Shown: piece by piece, positions 33,710 through 43,080 of the stretch
Position numbering within the stretch: the first letter of the stretch is position 1
Layout: every line of letters starts with the position of its first letter
NCBI RefSeq assembly: GCF_001514495.1
Contig: NZ_BCNM01000023.1
Coordinates: forward strand, 1 to 64,000
Direction: 5' to 3'
Origin: Paenibacillus pabuli NBRC 13638
GTDB lineage: Bacteria; Bacillota; Bacilli; Paenibacillales; Paenibacillaceae
DNA length: 64,000 nt
The notes under the pieces: model-generated
What the model saw: the letters and a program-made list of their open reading frames with translations, nothing else
What the model was told of the DNA's origin: nothing
Databases searched by the model: none
Translations under genes and position numbers: made by a program

Positions 33710-34879
33710 ATGAGTTTACGCTATTTAACCGCAGGGGAGACGCACGGACCCCAATTAACCGCAATTATTGAAGGTTTGCCTAGTAATCTGAATATTGACT
33801 TTGAAGAGCTGAATTTCCAGCTTCAACGCCGCCAGAAAGGATATGGCCGCGGTCGCCGGATGCAAATCGAGAAGGATCAGGCCAATTTCGTTGGTGGTAT
33901 CCGTCACGGATATACAACGGGTGCTCCCGTAGCGTTGGTCGTTCAAAATAATGACTGGAAACACTGGCAGAAGATTATGAATATTGAGCCGATTGAAGGC
34001 AGCGATGAAGAGAAACGTCGCGTTCATCGTCCACGTCCGGGACATGCTGATCTGAACGGAGGACTCAAGTATAACCTGAAAGACTTGCGTAACGTACTGG
34101 AGCGTTCCAGTGCTCGTGAGACAACCGTTCGTGTAGCTTGTGGCGCCATTGCACGTCAATTCCTTGCTGAATTTGGGATCAAAGTAGCAGGACGTGTGCT
34201 GCGCATTGGAGAGATCGAAGCACCTTATCAGGATCTGCCGATCGATGAACTGATCGAAGTGACAGAAGCTTCCTCCGTACGTGTGACTGATGCAGAAACC
34301 GAGAAGAAGATGGAGGCCTACATCGACCAAATCAAGCAGGAAGGCGACTCCATCGGGGGAATCGTGGAATGTATCGTTGAAGGTGTGCCTGTGGGTCTTG
34401 GGAGCTACGTACAGTATGATCGCAAACTGGATGCACGAATCGCTCAGGGTGTAATGTCTATTAATGCATTCAAGGGTGTTGAAATTGGTATCGGCTTCGA
34501 AGCCGGAACAATTCGTGGTTCTCAGGTACATGATGAGATCATGCATAGTGAAGAGCGCGGTTACCATCGGGCGACTAACCGTCTTGGCGGATTCGAAGGT
34601 GGAATGACCAACGGAATGCCGGTTGTGGTACGTGGAGTTATGAAACCTATTCCTACATTGTACAAACCGCTTCAAAGTGTGGATATCGATACAAAAGAAG
34701 CATTTACAGCTCAGGTTGAGCGTTCAGATGCATGTGCGGTTCCGGCAGCTAGTGTCGTTATGGAGCATGTGGTAGCCTGGGAAATTGCGAAGGCTTTCCT
34801 TGAGAAATTCGGTGGAGATTCCATGGAGGAAATCCGCGCAAACTTTGAAAGCTACAATAATCAACTGGAGAATTACTAA
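33710..34879 (+). CDS. aroC: Chorismate synthase
   Basis: A 389-residue FMN-dependent enzyme giving chorismate from EPSP (named aroF in B. subtilis). MSLRYLTAGETHGP start, RRQKGYGRGRRM, the phosphate-binding RPGHADLNGG, RSSARETT and the late RSDACAVPAA are family motifs. ATG 33710 follows AAAGGGGG; an in-frame start 33 nt upstream is not family-like. First gene of the aromatic supraoperon; aroB starts 1 nt after its stop. Confidence 0.97.
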   Translation: MSLRYLTAGETHGPQLTAIIEGLPSNLNIDFEELNFQLQRRQKGYGRGRRMQIEKDQANFVGGIRHGYTTGAPVALVVQNNDWKHWQKIMNIEPIEGSDEEKRRVHRPRPGHADLNGGLKYNLKDLRNVLERSSARETTVRVACGAIARQFLAEFGIKVAGRVLRIGEIEAPYQDLPIDELIEVTEASSVRVTDAETEKKMEAYIDQIKQEGDSIGGIVECIVEGVPVGLGSYVQYDRKLDARIAQGVMSINAFKGVEIGIGFEAGTIRGSQVHDEIMHSEERGYHRATNRLGGFEGGMTNGMPVVVRGVMKPIPTLYKPLQSVDIDTKEAFTAQVERSDACAVPAASVVMEHVVAWEIAKAFLEKFGGDSMEEIRANFESYNNQLENY

Positions 34880-34880
34880 G

Positions 34881-35975
34881 ATGCGCCAGCTGACAGTGCA
34901 GTTGGCGGAACGCTCTTATCCAATCCTGATTGGCAGCGGCCTGCTGGCTCAAGCACCTCAATATTTTGAGCAATATGGCTTGACTAAAAAAAGCCCGCTG
35001 CTCGTTATTACCGACGAGAATGTGGCACCCAAATATTTGTCAGATCTTGAACAAACGCTGCGTGCGGCAGGATTTATGGTCGTCTCAGCAGTTGTTCCTT
35101 CGGGTGAAACATCGAAATCCCTTTCGGTTTATCAAGATATGATGACTGTTGCCATCGAAGGCAAGCTGGACCGCAGTTCGGCTGTTGTTGCTTTAGGTGG
35201 CGGTGTTGTGGGAGATCTGGCTGGTTTTGTTGCTGCTACATATATGCGCGGAATCAAGTTTATACAAGTGCCTACGACGATCCTGGCGCACGACAGCAGT
35301 GTTGGCGGCAAGGTAGCAGTCAATCATCCACTGGCGAAAAATATGATTGGTGCATTCCATCAGCCAGAGCTTGTGCTCTATGATGTGGATACTCTTCAAT
35401 CCTTGCCGCCACGCGATGTTTCAGCTGGCTTGTCAGAAATGTTAAAGCACGGACTGATTCGGGACGAAGCTTTTGCATACTGGTGTGAGGAGCATGCGGA
35501 GGAACTGCTTGCCCTTGATCCAGAAGCTCTGGGATACGGTTTGGAACGTGGCTGTGGCATCAAGGCGGAGATTGTATCCAGAGACGAACGTGAAAATGGA
35601 GAACGTGCGTTGTTAAACCTGGGTCATACGATTGGTCATGCCATTGAGGCGATTGCCGGCTACGGCGAATTTTTGCATGGAGAGGCCATCTCCATTGGTA
35701 TGGCAGGGTCGGCATTGCTTGGCGAGAAGCTGGGAGCGCCGGCAGGACTCTATGACGATACGGTCCGCATGCTGCGTTCTTTGCGCCTTCCGGTGACGAT
35801 GCCAAAACATCTGGATACGGATGCATTAATGGAAGCCATGATGCACGACAAAAAGTTCCGTGAAGGTCATATGGTCTTCATTATCCCTGATCGGATCGGC
35901 GCTGCCCGAATTGTAAAAGACGTGCCTGTAACGGCAGTACGTGACGTCATTGAATTGCTCAAGAAGGGAGAATAG
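34881..35975 (+). CDS. aroB: 3-dehydroquinate synthase
   Basis: A 364-residue NAD- and metal-dependent enzyme that cyclises DAHP to 3-dehydroquinate. ALGGGVVGDLAGFVAAT is the NAD-binding motif and LNLGHTIGHAIE with a further FLHGEAI supplies metal-binding histidines. ATG 34881 lies one base after the aroC stop; GGAG in aroC serves as SD. aroH follows 5 nt after. Confidence 0.97.
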   Translation: MRQLTVQLAERSYPILIGSGLLAQAPQYFEQYGLTKKSPLLVITDENVAPKYLSDLEQTLRAAGFMVVSAVVPSGETSKSLSVYQDMMTVAIEGKLDRSSAVVALGGGVVGDLAGFVAATYMRGIKFIQVPTTILAHDSSVGGKVAVNHPLAKNMIGAFHQPELVLYDVDTLQSLPPRDVSAGLSEMLKHGLIRDEAFAYWCEEHAEELLALDPEALGYGLERGCGIKAEIVSRDERENGERALLNLGHTIGHAIEAIAGYGEFLHGEAISIGMAGSALLGEKLGAPAGLYDDTVRMLRSLRLPVTMPKHLDTDALMEAMMHDKKFREGHMVFIIPDRIGAARIVKDVPVTAVRDVIELLKKGE

Positions 35976-35980
35976 AAGCG

Positions 35981-36358
35981 ATGGTTACTCGGGGAATTCG
36001 CGGGGCTACAACGGTCACGCATAACAACGAAGAACAGATTTTGAAAGAAACGGCTGTACTATTGCAGGAAATTGTAGATCGTAACGAGATTACACCTGAA
36101 GATATTTGCAGTGTGTGGATTACGATGACAGGAGATCTGGATGCTGCGTTCCCGGCAAAGGCGATTCGTCAGTTGGACGGCTGGGAGCTTGTACCCTTGA
36201 TGTGTGCACTCGAAGTTCCGGTTGCAGGAGCTTTGCCGCAGTGCATTCGTTTTATGGTACACATCAACACAGCAAAAGGTCAGAATGAAATCAACCATGT
36301 GTATCTTAACGGGGCACAGTCTCTCCGTCCCGATTTGGCGGCACCCTCCAATTCGTAA
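35981..36358 (+). CDS. aroH: Chorismate mutase AroH
   Basis: A 125-residue trimeric-type (AroH class) monofunctional chorismate mutase converting chorismate to prephenate. Active-site residues are visible: Arg7 in RGIRGATT, Glu78 in CALEVPV and Arg90 in LPQCIRFMVH. GGGAG precedes ATG. It directs chorismate toward tyrosine and phenylalanine and is directly followed by the trp operon promoter. Confidence 0.96.
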   Translation: MVTRGIRGATTVTHNNEEQILKETAVLLQEIVDRNEITPEDICSVWITMTGDLDAAFPAKAIRQLDGWELVPLMCALEVPVAGALPQCIRFMVHINTAKGQNEINHVYLNGAQSLRPDLAAPSNS

Positions 36359-36369
36359 CATGAGAGTGG

Positions 36370-36398
36370 TTGTCAAATCATTCGGAATGATGTATAGT
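36370..36398 (+). promoter_or_regulatory. Sigma-A promoter of the trp operon
   Basis: TTGTCA (36370-36375) and TATAGT (36393-36398) with a 17-nt spacer, 12 bp after aroH. Start expected near 36405, just before the first GAG triplet. Confidence 0.8.
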
Positions 36399-36409
36399 GA
36401 GAACCAGTT

Positions 36410-36466
36410 GAGTAGAGTATGAGATTGAGCTGAGAGCAGCTGAGATGAGTGGAGTATATAGCAGAG
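36410..36466 (+). promoter_or_regulatory. TRAP binding site: 11-slot (G/U)AG array in the trp leader
   Basis: GAG at 36410, 36415, 36421, 36427, 36432, CAG at 36437, GAG at 36442, 36447, 36452, UAG at 36459 and GAG at 36464. Spacers are 2 or 3 nt except one of 4 nt. Ten canonical triplets plus one CAG fill 11 slots, equal to the 11 subunits of TRAP, whose gene mtrB is in this window. Tryptophan-bound TRAP would wrap this RNA and block trp expression. Confidence 0.92.
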
Positions 36467-36554
36467 TCCAGCGGGTGGTAGCCGGAGCAACAGAAGCCGG
36501 TCAACTGATTCGCGGTACGTCATGCTACGGAATTTGAAACAGGGTTAAGGGAAG

Positions 36555-36586
36555 CGAACGTGTCTCAATGACATCGTTTGTTTTGG
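36555..36586 (+). terminator. Candidate trp attenuator terminator
   Basis: CGAACG (36555-36560) plus TGTC pairs with GACA and CGTTTG (36575-36580), with a 5-nt loop and one bulged T, then TTTTGG. It lies 90 nt after the TRAP site and is the nearest candidate for the attenuator. Confidence 0.55.
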
Positions 36587-36783
36587 TATAACACATTCGA
36601 TATCCTTATTGCATTTTTTTGAAAGAATGCATGAATTGGAGAAGATCAGTGTATGCCGCTACATTTCCTTTGTTTTGGATGGATGATACATCCATACAAC
36701 TGCCTGTGTGATAATTCGGTAAGGATGCATGTATAGGGACTTGTTATTTATGAAGCACCAACCTGTTGAAACAGCTTATAACC

Positions 36784-36813
36784 AAGCCTCTACCTGATGG
36801 TAGAGGCTTTTTT
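36784..36813 (+). terminator. Second intrinsic terminator in the trp leader
   Basis: GCCTCTACC (36786-36794) pairs perfectly with GGTAGAGGC (36799-36807) around TGAT, extended by AA/TT, followed by T6. It ends 49 nt before trpE. The gap 36359-36861 contains no gene that I can support. Confidence 0.9.
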
Positions 36814-36861
36814 GTTGTATGTAGTACTTTTCTTCTACCTAATCTGAAAGGACGTGATCTG

Positions 36862-38433
36862 ATGATAACGCCAAACGTTAATCAAGTACTGAAAATGTCG
36901 AATGAATATAATCTGATTCCGGTAGTCAAACGGATTCTGGCAGACATGGAGACCCCAATTCGGATTTTCCGCCGTTATGCTGACAACGACCGGGCATTTC
37001 TGCTGGAAAGTGTGGAGGGCGGGATTCAATGGGCAAGATATTCCTTCATCGGTACAGATCCGTTCCTGATGATCTCAGCCAAAAAAGGCCGGATTGTGGT
37101 AGAAGAAGCGGGACAGATTCGAGAACTGCCAGGCAAACCGATTGAAGAACTCAAAGCGCTGCTGCGTAAGTATCGCAGTCCGAAAGATGATGAACTGCCG
37201 CCATTTACGGGCGGGGCCATTGGTTTCTTTGGATACGATCTGCTGCAATATTATGAGAAGCTCCCAGCTCATGCGTTGGATGATCTGAAAATGGACGATA
37301 TTCGCTTTATGTTCTGTGACCAGATTATCGTGTTCGACCATGTGAAGCAGCAGATGCTGCTGGTGGGGAATGTGCACGTGAAAGACGGTGCAACGGATGA
37401 TGATATTCGTCAGGCTTATGCCTTAACCTCAGAGAAGCTGGAACAAGCCGCTGAACGATTACAGCAGCAAGGACCTGGGGAGAACCTGAATCCGCGCTCC
37501 ATTCCAGGAGACATTGAATTAGGGGATATTCAATCCAATCTAACCAAAGAACAGTTTATCGGCAATGTGGAGCAAGCCAAAGAATACATTCGTGCAGGTG
37601 ATATTTTTCAAGTGGTATTATCCCAGCGTTTCCACATTGATACGGAGGTTTCTCCACTTCACGTGTATCGGGTTCTTCGGACATTGAACCCATCGCCTTA
37701 TATGTACTATCTGAAGATGGATGATGAGATTATTGTTGGAACTTCACCGGAAGCTCTGGTCAAAGTGGATGGAAACCGCGTAGAGACACGGCCAATTGCG
37801 GGAACTCGCCCAAGAGGAGTTACGGAAGCGGAAGATCGAGCGCTGGCAGCGGATCTGCTTCAGGATGAGAAGGAACGTGCAGAACATCTGATGCTTGTGG
37901 ATCTGGGCCGCAATGATCTGGGACGTGTATCTAACTTCGGCAGTGTGAAATGTGACATGTTCATGGAAATCGAACGATATTCGCACGTCATGCACATGGT
38001 GTCCAACGTTACAGGTGAGCTTAGAGAAGACAAGGACTTCTTCGATGCATTTCTATCATGCTTGCCTGCGGGAACAGTATCCGGTGCACCAAAGCTGCGC
38101 GCAATGGAAATTATAGCGGAGCTGGAGAAAGAAGCGCGTGGTGCGTATGCAGGAGCCATTGGTTATCTGGGATTCTCAGGCAACATGGATTCCTGTATCA
38201 CCATTCGAACGATTATTTTTAAAAAGGGAAAAGCATATGTGCAGGCTGGAGCCGGAATCGTATGGGACTCGTTGCCAGAGAATGAATATGAAGAAACGGT
38301 AAATAAGGCCAAGGCACTCCTTAAGGCGATTCGTACAGCAGAAGCCATGTTTCCGGCAAAAGAAAAGGACAGCATCATGAACCTGGCCAACGCTGATTAT
38401 TTTGTTACTCCAGCCACAGCTGTACAGAACTGA
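36862..38433 (+). CDS. trpE: Anthranilate synthase component I
   Basis: A 523-residue chorismate-using enzyme which, with a glutamine amidotransferase, makes anthranilate. Catalytic motifs PSPYMYYL, the GTRPRG block, ERAEHLMLVDLGRNDLGRV and AGTVSGAPKLRAM are present. ATG 36862 was chosen because AAAGGA lies 8 nt before; translation from farther upstream would run through the terminator hairpin. No trpG follows, so the amidotransferase probably comes from a pabA elsewhere, as in B. subtilis. Controlled by the TRAP leader. Confidence 0.96.
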   Translation: MITPNVNQVLKMSNEYNLIPVVKRILADMETPIRIFRRYADNDRAFLLESVEGGIQWARYSFIGTDPFLMISAKKGRIVVEEAGQIRELPGKPIEELKALLRKYRSPKDDELPPFTGGAIGFFGYDLLQYYEKLPAHALDDLKMDDIRFMFCDQIIVFDHVKQQMLLVGNVHVKDGATDDDIRQAYALTSEKLEQAAERLQQQGPGENLNPRSIPGDIELGDIQSNLTKEQFIGNVEQAKEYIRAGDIFQVVLSQRFHIDTEVSPLHVYRVLRTLNPSPYMYYLKMDDEIIVGTSPEALVKVDGNRVETRPIAGTRPRGVTEAEDRALAADLLQDEKERAEHLMLVDLGRNDLGRVSNFGSVKCDMFMEIERYSHVMHMVSNVTGELREDKDFFDAFLSCLPAGTVSGAPKLRAMEIIAELEKEARGAYAGAIGYLGFSGNMDSCITIRTIIFKKGKAYVQAGAGIVWDSLPENEYEETVNKAKALLKAIRTAEAMFPAKEKDSIMNLANADYFVTPATAVQN

Positions 38434-38450
38434 GAGAGGAGAGACCGGAT

Positions 38451-39542
38451 ATGAGTATGAACCCAGTATTGAATGAAGAATCCAAAAGGTCCGTAAAGGA
38501 AGCTAACCAAGCGGAAGGAATGAAGAATGGTCTTGCCAAAATTTTGGAGGGCAGTCATCTGGAGCAGGCTGAAGCACGCGACTTGATGTATTCCATTATG
38601 AGAGGTGAAGCGACTCCGGCTCAAATCGGAGGTTTGCTTATGGCTTTGCGGATGAAGGGAGAAACGGTGGATGAAATTACCGGGTTTGCGGAAGCCATGC
38701 GTGGTCAAGGCGGACGTATCCTCACGGATGGCAGCGGCTTGCTGGATACTTGTGGAACAGGCGGATCAGGTATTCACAAATTCAACATTTCCACAGCATC
38801 CGCCATCATTGCTTCGGCCGTCTCGGTTCGGGTCGCGAAACATGGCAACCGTTCAGCTTCGGGCAAAGCGGGAAGTGCAGATGTACTTGAGGCACTCGGT
38901 GTAAATATTCATCTGAACGGTGAGCAGGCCAGACAATGTCTGGACGATATCGGAATCTGTTTCTGTTTTGCCCAGGTGTATCATCCTTCCATGAAACATG
39001 CAGCTGCGCCAAGAAAAGAGCTCGGTGTACGCACAATCTTTAACATGCTTGGACCGCTAACCAATCCTGCCGGAGCCGATCGCCAATTGCTTGGCCTGTA
39101 TGACCGCAGCCGGACTCCGATGATTGCTGAGGTATTGAATCGTTTGGGATTGAAAAGAGCTTTGGTCGTTGCGAGTCATGATGGTCTGGATGAAATCAGT
39201 ATTTCCGCACCTACCCAGGTATCTGAATTGCGTAACGGTGAAGTACAGACCTATGATCTTGATCCACGTGATGTGGGGCTGTCATTGCATCCGCTGGAAT
39301 CGGTCCTTGGAGGAAATGCAGCCCAGAATGCCGAAATTATTAAAAGGATCTTCCAGGGAGAGCAAAGTGCATACCGTGATGTCGTTCTCTTGAATGCCGG
39401 TGCGTGCATTTACGTATCTGGTCTTGCAGACACCATTGCAGAAGGTGTGTTGATGGCGACAGAAGCTTTAGACTCCGGCAAGGCTGCCGGGAAACTGGAA
39501 CAGTTAATTCATACAACGGAGGCGTACAGTCATGTATCTTGA
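38451..39542 (+). CDS. trpD: Anthranilate phosphoribosyltransferase
   Basis: A 363-residue enzyme joining PRPP to anthranilate. DTCGTGGSGIHKFNIST is the PRPP-binding motif, followed by VAKHGNRSASGKAGSADVLE and RTIFNMLGPLTNPA. The N terminus carries about 25 extra polar residues relative to the usual 340-residue length; ATG 38451 has AGAGAGGAGAG before it, so the extension looks real, although a later start is possible. Overlaps trpC by 11 nt. Confidence 0.95.
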   Translation: MSMNPVLNEESKRSVKEANQAEGMKNGLAKILEGSHLEQAEARDLMYSIMRGEATPAQIGGLLMALRMKGETVDEITGFAEAMRGQGGRILTDGSGLLDTCGTGGSGIHKFNISTASAIIASAVSVRVAKHGNRSASGKAGSADVLEALGVNIHLNGEQARQCLDDIGICFCFAQVYHPSMKHAAAPRKELGVRTIFNMLGPLTNPAGADRQLLGLYDRSRTPMIAEVLNRLGLKRALVVASHDGLDEISISAPTQVSELRNGEVQTYDLDPRDVGLSLHPLESVLGGNAAQNAEIIKRIFQGEQSAYRDVVLLNAGACIYVSGLADTIAEGVLMATEALDSGKAAGKLEQLIHTTEAYSHVS

Positions 39543-40323
39543 TCGAATCGTAGCTACCAAGCATAAAGAAGTTGAAGTTCTCGCACAAACCTTTCAGATG
39601 GACGAAGCACTGAAAAAGATAGAGGCATTACCCAATACGCGTGGATTCGAACGAGCTTTATCAGAAAGCCGCAACCGTGAGCTTGGCCTCATTGCAGAGG
39701 TGAAGAAGGCATCTCCGTCCAAAGGACTGATCCGTCCTGATTTCCATCCGGTAGAGATTGCTTCAGCATACGAGCGGGCTGGAGCAGATTGTATCTCGGT
39801 ATTAACCGATGTTTCTTATTTCCAGGGAAATAGCGAATATTTGCAGGCCATTCATCAGGCGGTGAACATACCGCTGCTGCGCAAGGATTTTATTATAGAT
39901 GAACGACAGATTGCCGAGGCGAGGCTGCTTGGTGCGGATGCTGTTTTGCTGATTGCGAGCATTCTGACACCCGAACAGATGCGTCAATATCTGACGTTTG
40001 CCAAAAGTCTGGGTCTAGATGCTTTAATTGAAGTCCATGATCGGACCGAACTGGAGCAAGTATTGGATATTCCGCAGGCAACACTTATAGGTATAAACAA
40101 CCGTAATCTGAAAACATTTGAAACCAGTCTGAACACCACGTTGGATTTGATGGGCTTGATTCCGGATAGCGTAACATTGATCAGTGAAAGTGGAATTGAC
40201 GGTCCGCAGCCATTGGAATCTCTTATTGAGGCAGGTGTACATGGTATCCTTGTTGGGGAGCATCTGATGCGCAAGGATGATGTTGAGGCCGCAGTATATG
40301 AACTGATGGGTCCCAAAGCATGA
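39532..40323 (+). CDS. trpC: Indole-3-glycerol phosphate synthase
   Basis: A 263-residue (beta/alpha)8 enzyme forming indole-3-glycerol phosphate. Catalytic lysine in IAEVKKASPSKG, LRKDFIID, IGINNRNLKTF and LISESGID are present. The start lies within the end of trpD and the stop overlaps the trpF ATG (ATGA), so translation along the operon is coupled. Confidence 0.96.
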   Translation: MYLDRIVATKHKEVEVLAQTFQMDEALKKIEALPNTRGFERALSESRNRELGLIAEVKKASPSKGLIRPDFHPVEIASAYERAGADCISVLTDVSYFQGNSEYLQAIHQAVNIPLLRKDFIIDERQIAEARLLGADAVLLIASILTPEQMRQYLTFAKSLGLDALIEVHDRTELEQVLDIPQATLIGINNRNLKTFETSLNTTLDLMGLIPDSVTLISESGIDGPQPLESLIEAGVHGILVGEHLMRKDDVEAAVYELMGPKA

Positions 40324-41057
40324 ATGCATTCAATAATGACGGCACAAGCAGCGTAGATAAAAACCTGCGAAGCCAGCCGGCAGCGGCTGTAAAAATATGT
40401 GGACTTCAGGACGTTGAAGTGCTAAAATCGATGATAAACTTGCCTGTGGATTACATTGGTGTTGTTTTTGCCCCATCCCGACGCCGTATTACACCTGAAC
40501 AGGGTGCCGAGCTAAGAACTGTTCTTTTGGAGTGGACGATGTTTGATCGGCCGAAGCTGGCGGGTGTTTTCGTGAATCCCACGCTCGAAGAGCTGGACCG
40601 TGTCATGAAGGTTTCACCCCTGGAAGTCGTTCAGCTTCATGGACAGGAATCGCCGGATTTTTGTGAACAGGTGAAGCAGCGCTTTGATACTGAAGTGTTC
40701 AAGGCTTTTTCTTTTCCGAAGGATGAAGCAGGTTCATTAACTGAAGATAATGCCTTGATGGCACTTGATCCATATAAAAATGTGGTGGACGCCATATTGC
40801 TCGATACTTACGACCCGCTCTATGGAGGGGGATCTGGTACAACCTTTGCCTGGGAACGAATTCCTTTCTATGCCGAATGGGCGAGAAACCAAGGAATTGC
40901 GTTGTTTGTGGCAGGTGGATTACAGCCGGATAATGTGCAACAACTGATACAGACATATGAACCGGACGGCGTCGATGTATCCAGCGGCGTAGAGTCCGAA
41001 GGTGTGAAGGATATTGCGAAAATAACAGCATTTGTAGAAAGGGTGAAGCAGGCATGA
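40320..41057 (+). CDS. trpF: Phosphoribosylanthranilate isomerase
   Basis: A 245-residue isomerase with AVKICGLQD (catalytic Cys), VVFAPSRRRI, VVQLHGQESPDF and VSSGVESEGVKD. An extra polar leader of about 20 residues precedes the barrel; the ATG overlapping trpC's stop is the simplest start, but an internal start near the conserved AVKICG cannot be excluded. Stop overlaps the trpB start. Confidence 0.93.
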   Translation: MNAFNNDGTSSVDKNLRSQPAAAVKICGLQDVEVLKSMINLPVDYIGVVFAPSRRRITPEQGAELRTVLLEWTMFDRPKLAGVFVNPTLEELDRVMKVSPLEVVQLHGQESPDFCEQVKQRFDTEVFKAFSFPKDEAGSLTEDNALMALDPYKNVVDAILLDTYDPLYGGGSGTTFAWERIPFYAEWARNQGIALFVAGGLQPDNVQQLIQTYEPDGVDVSSGVESEGVKDIAKITAFVERVKQA

Positions 41058-42253
41058 CACATCAATTGCCGGATCAACACGGGCGTTTCGGTCCCTTCGG
41101 AGGCCGCTTTGTACCTGAGACACTAATGAACGCTCTGATCGAGCTGGAAGAAGCGTACAGCCACTTCTCAGAAGACGAGGAATTCAACAAGGAATTAAAT
41201 TATTTGCTAAGTGAGTATTCTGGCCGGGAAACACCTTTGTACCATGCAGAGCAATTGTCTCGCCGCTTGGGTGGTCCCAAAATTTATCTGAAACGCGAAG
41301 ACCTGAATCATACAGGAGCGCACAAGATCAATAATGCTATTGGACAGGGACTGCTGGCTAAACGGATGGGTAAAAAGAAAGTGATCGCAGAAACGGGTGC
41401 AGGGCAACATGGTGTTGCCACGGCAACCGTCGCTGCACTGCTGGGGCTTGAATGTAAAGTGTTTATGGGTGAAGAAGATACACAGCGACAACAGCTGAAC
41501 GTATTTCGGATGAAGCTGCTTGGAGCAGAAGTCATTCCGGTCACATCGGGGACGCGGACATTGAAAGATGCAGGTAACGAGGCACTACGCTACTGGGTTA
41601 GTAATGTAGAAGATACCTTTTACGTGCTTGGATCCGTAGTAGGTCCTCATCCGTACCCAATGATGGTTCGTAACTTCCAGAGAGTCATTGGTGATGAGAC
41701 CAGACGTCAGATTCAGGAGATTGAAGGACGGTTGCCGGATGTAATTGTTGCAGCTGTAGGCGGGGGAAGTAATGCCATCGGCATGTTCTATCCGTTTATA
41801 GAAGATCAGGATGTGAAGCTTGTTGGTGTTGAGGCTGCAGGTAAAGGGGTAGATACCGAATTCCATGCGGCTACGATGAGCAAAGGAACACATGGCGTGT
41901 TCCAGGGTTCGATGAGTTACCTATTGCAGGATGAATACGGTCAGGTTCAGCCAGCGCATTCCATTTCGGCAGGACTTGATTATCCGGGTGTTGGTCCCGA
42001 ACATTCCTATCTTAAGGACATCGAACGGGCGAAATACGTACCCATTACGGATCAAGAAGCATTGGACGCCCTTCAATTGCTAAGCCGAACAGAAGGGATC
42101 ATACCCGCGTTGGAGTCAGCACATGCTGTCGCTCAGGTCATCAAGCTCGCACCTGAACTCAGTGCTGATGATATCGTTGTGATCTGTCTGTCCGGTCGTG
42201 GTGACAAAGATGTTGAATCGATTATGAAATATACGGGAGGAGACTTGGCATGA
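41054..42253 (+). CDS. trpB: Tryptophan synthase beta chain
   Basis: A 399-residue PLP enzyme that joins indole with serine. The PLP lysine lies in NHTGAHKINNA, the phosphate loop in VGGGSNAIGMF, and the N terminus has the family GRFGPFGGRFVPETLM. Length is normal. ATGA overlaps link it to both trpF and trpA. Confidence 0.98.
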   Translation: MTHQLPDQHGRFGPFGGRFVPETLMNALIELEEAYSHFSEDEEFNKELNYLLSEYSGRETPLYHAEQLSRRLGGPKIYLKREDLNHTGAHKINNAIGQGLLAKRMGKKKVIAETGAGQHGVATATVAALLGLECKVFMGEEDTQRQQLNVFRMKLLGAEVIPVTSGTRTLKDAGNEALRYWVSNVEDTFYVLGSVVGPHPYPMMVRNFQRVIGDETRRQIQEIEGRLPDVIVAAVGGGSNAIGMFYPFIEDQDVKLVGVEAAGKGVDTEFHAATMSKGTHGVFQGSMSYLLQDEYGQVQPAHSISAGLDYPGVGPEHSYLKDIERAKYVPITDQEALDALQLLSRTEGIIPALESAHAVAQVIKLAPELSADDIVVICLSGRGDKDVESIMKYTGGDLA

Positions 42254-43056
42254 ACCTGATGGACCAGACCTTCCGGCAATTGAAAGAACAGAACCGGACA
42301 GCATTGATTCCATTCCTTACTGTTGGAGATCCAGATGTGAATACAACGGTGGAAATCATTAAGGAGCTGGAACAGGCGGGAGCGGACATTTTGGAACTCG
42401 GTGTTCCCTATTCCGATCCGCTCGCGGACGGACCCGTAATTCAGCGTGCTTCGGAGCGTGCCCTGAAAAGTCAGATCACGATTCGGACTTGTATGGAAAC
42501 AGCAGCAAGAGCACGTGCGGAGGGTGTAAAGATGCCTTTTGTGCTGTTCACTTATTATAATCCGGTGCTGCAGACCGGGCTGGATGAATTTTTTGAAGAG
42601 TTGGTCAAACATGAAATCAGCGGCATGATCATCCCTGATCTTCCGATTGAGGAAGCAGAGGATATGCGTCGCCGTGCGGATTCAGCAGGTGTGCACTTAG
42701 TTCCACTTGTGGCTCCTACCTCTAACGCCCGGATCGAACGTATTGTTACAGGAGCACGTGGTTTCATCTATTGTGTCTCTTCACTGGGCGTAACAGGAGA
42801 ACGAGCTTCTTTCTTTGATGGCGTAGAAAGCTTCATTGAAACGGTCAAAAGTCTGACAGACCTCCCGGTTGCTGTAGGATTTGGTATCTCCAGCCACGAG
42901 CAGGTGGCTCGCTTCTCCCGTATCTGTGACGGTGTAGTTGTCGGCAGTGCGATCGTTCGTCAGGTGGAAGAAGCGATTCCTCTTCTTGAAAACCCGGATA
43001 CACGTGAGGCGGGATTGTTGCAAATTCGCAACTTTGTGGCACAATTAAAAGGATAG
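42250..43056 (+). CDS. trpA: Tryptophan synthase alpha chain
   Basis: A 268-residue (beta/alpha)8 subunit that cleaves indole-3-glycerol phosphate. The catalytic Glu is in ILELGVPYSDPLADGP and the Asp in IIPDLPIEEAED; GISSHEQVA is the late phosphate-binding region. The start overlaps trpB. Last gene of the trp core; a perfect hairpin follows before hisC. Confidence 0.97.
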   Translation: MNLMDQTFRQLKEQNRTALIPFLTVGDPDVNTTVEIIKELEQAGADILELGVPYSDPLADGPVIQRASERALKSQITIRTCMETAARARAEGVKMPFVLFTYYNPVLQTGLDEFFEELVKHEISGMIIPDLPIEEAEDMRRRADSAGVHLVPLVAPTSNARIERIVTGARGFIYCVSSLGVTGERASFFDGVESFIETVKSLTDLPVAVGFGISSHEQVARFSRICDGVVVGSAIVRQVEEAIPLLENPDTREAGLLQIRNFVAQLKG

Positions 43057-43080
43057 GGATTGAATAATGTTATATCCTTG

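Noticed and set aside
33755..34675. 306-codon minus-strand frame inside aroC
   Set aside because: Shadow of aroC; no SD or recognisable product.
36467..36500. GGGTGGTAGCCG after the TRAP site looks like a T-box core
   Set aside because: The ACC after UGGN is broken by an extra G, no stem I or close terminator is present, and the TRAP array explains regulation.
36766..36861. In-frame extension of trpE upstream of ATG 36862
   Set aside because: It would translate through a perfect terminator hairpin and has no SD; the 36862 start fits the family.
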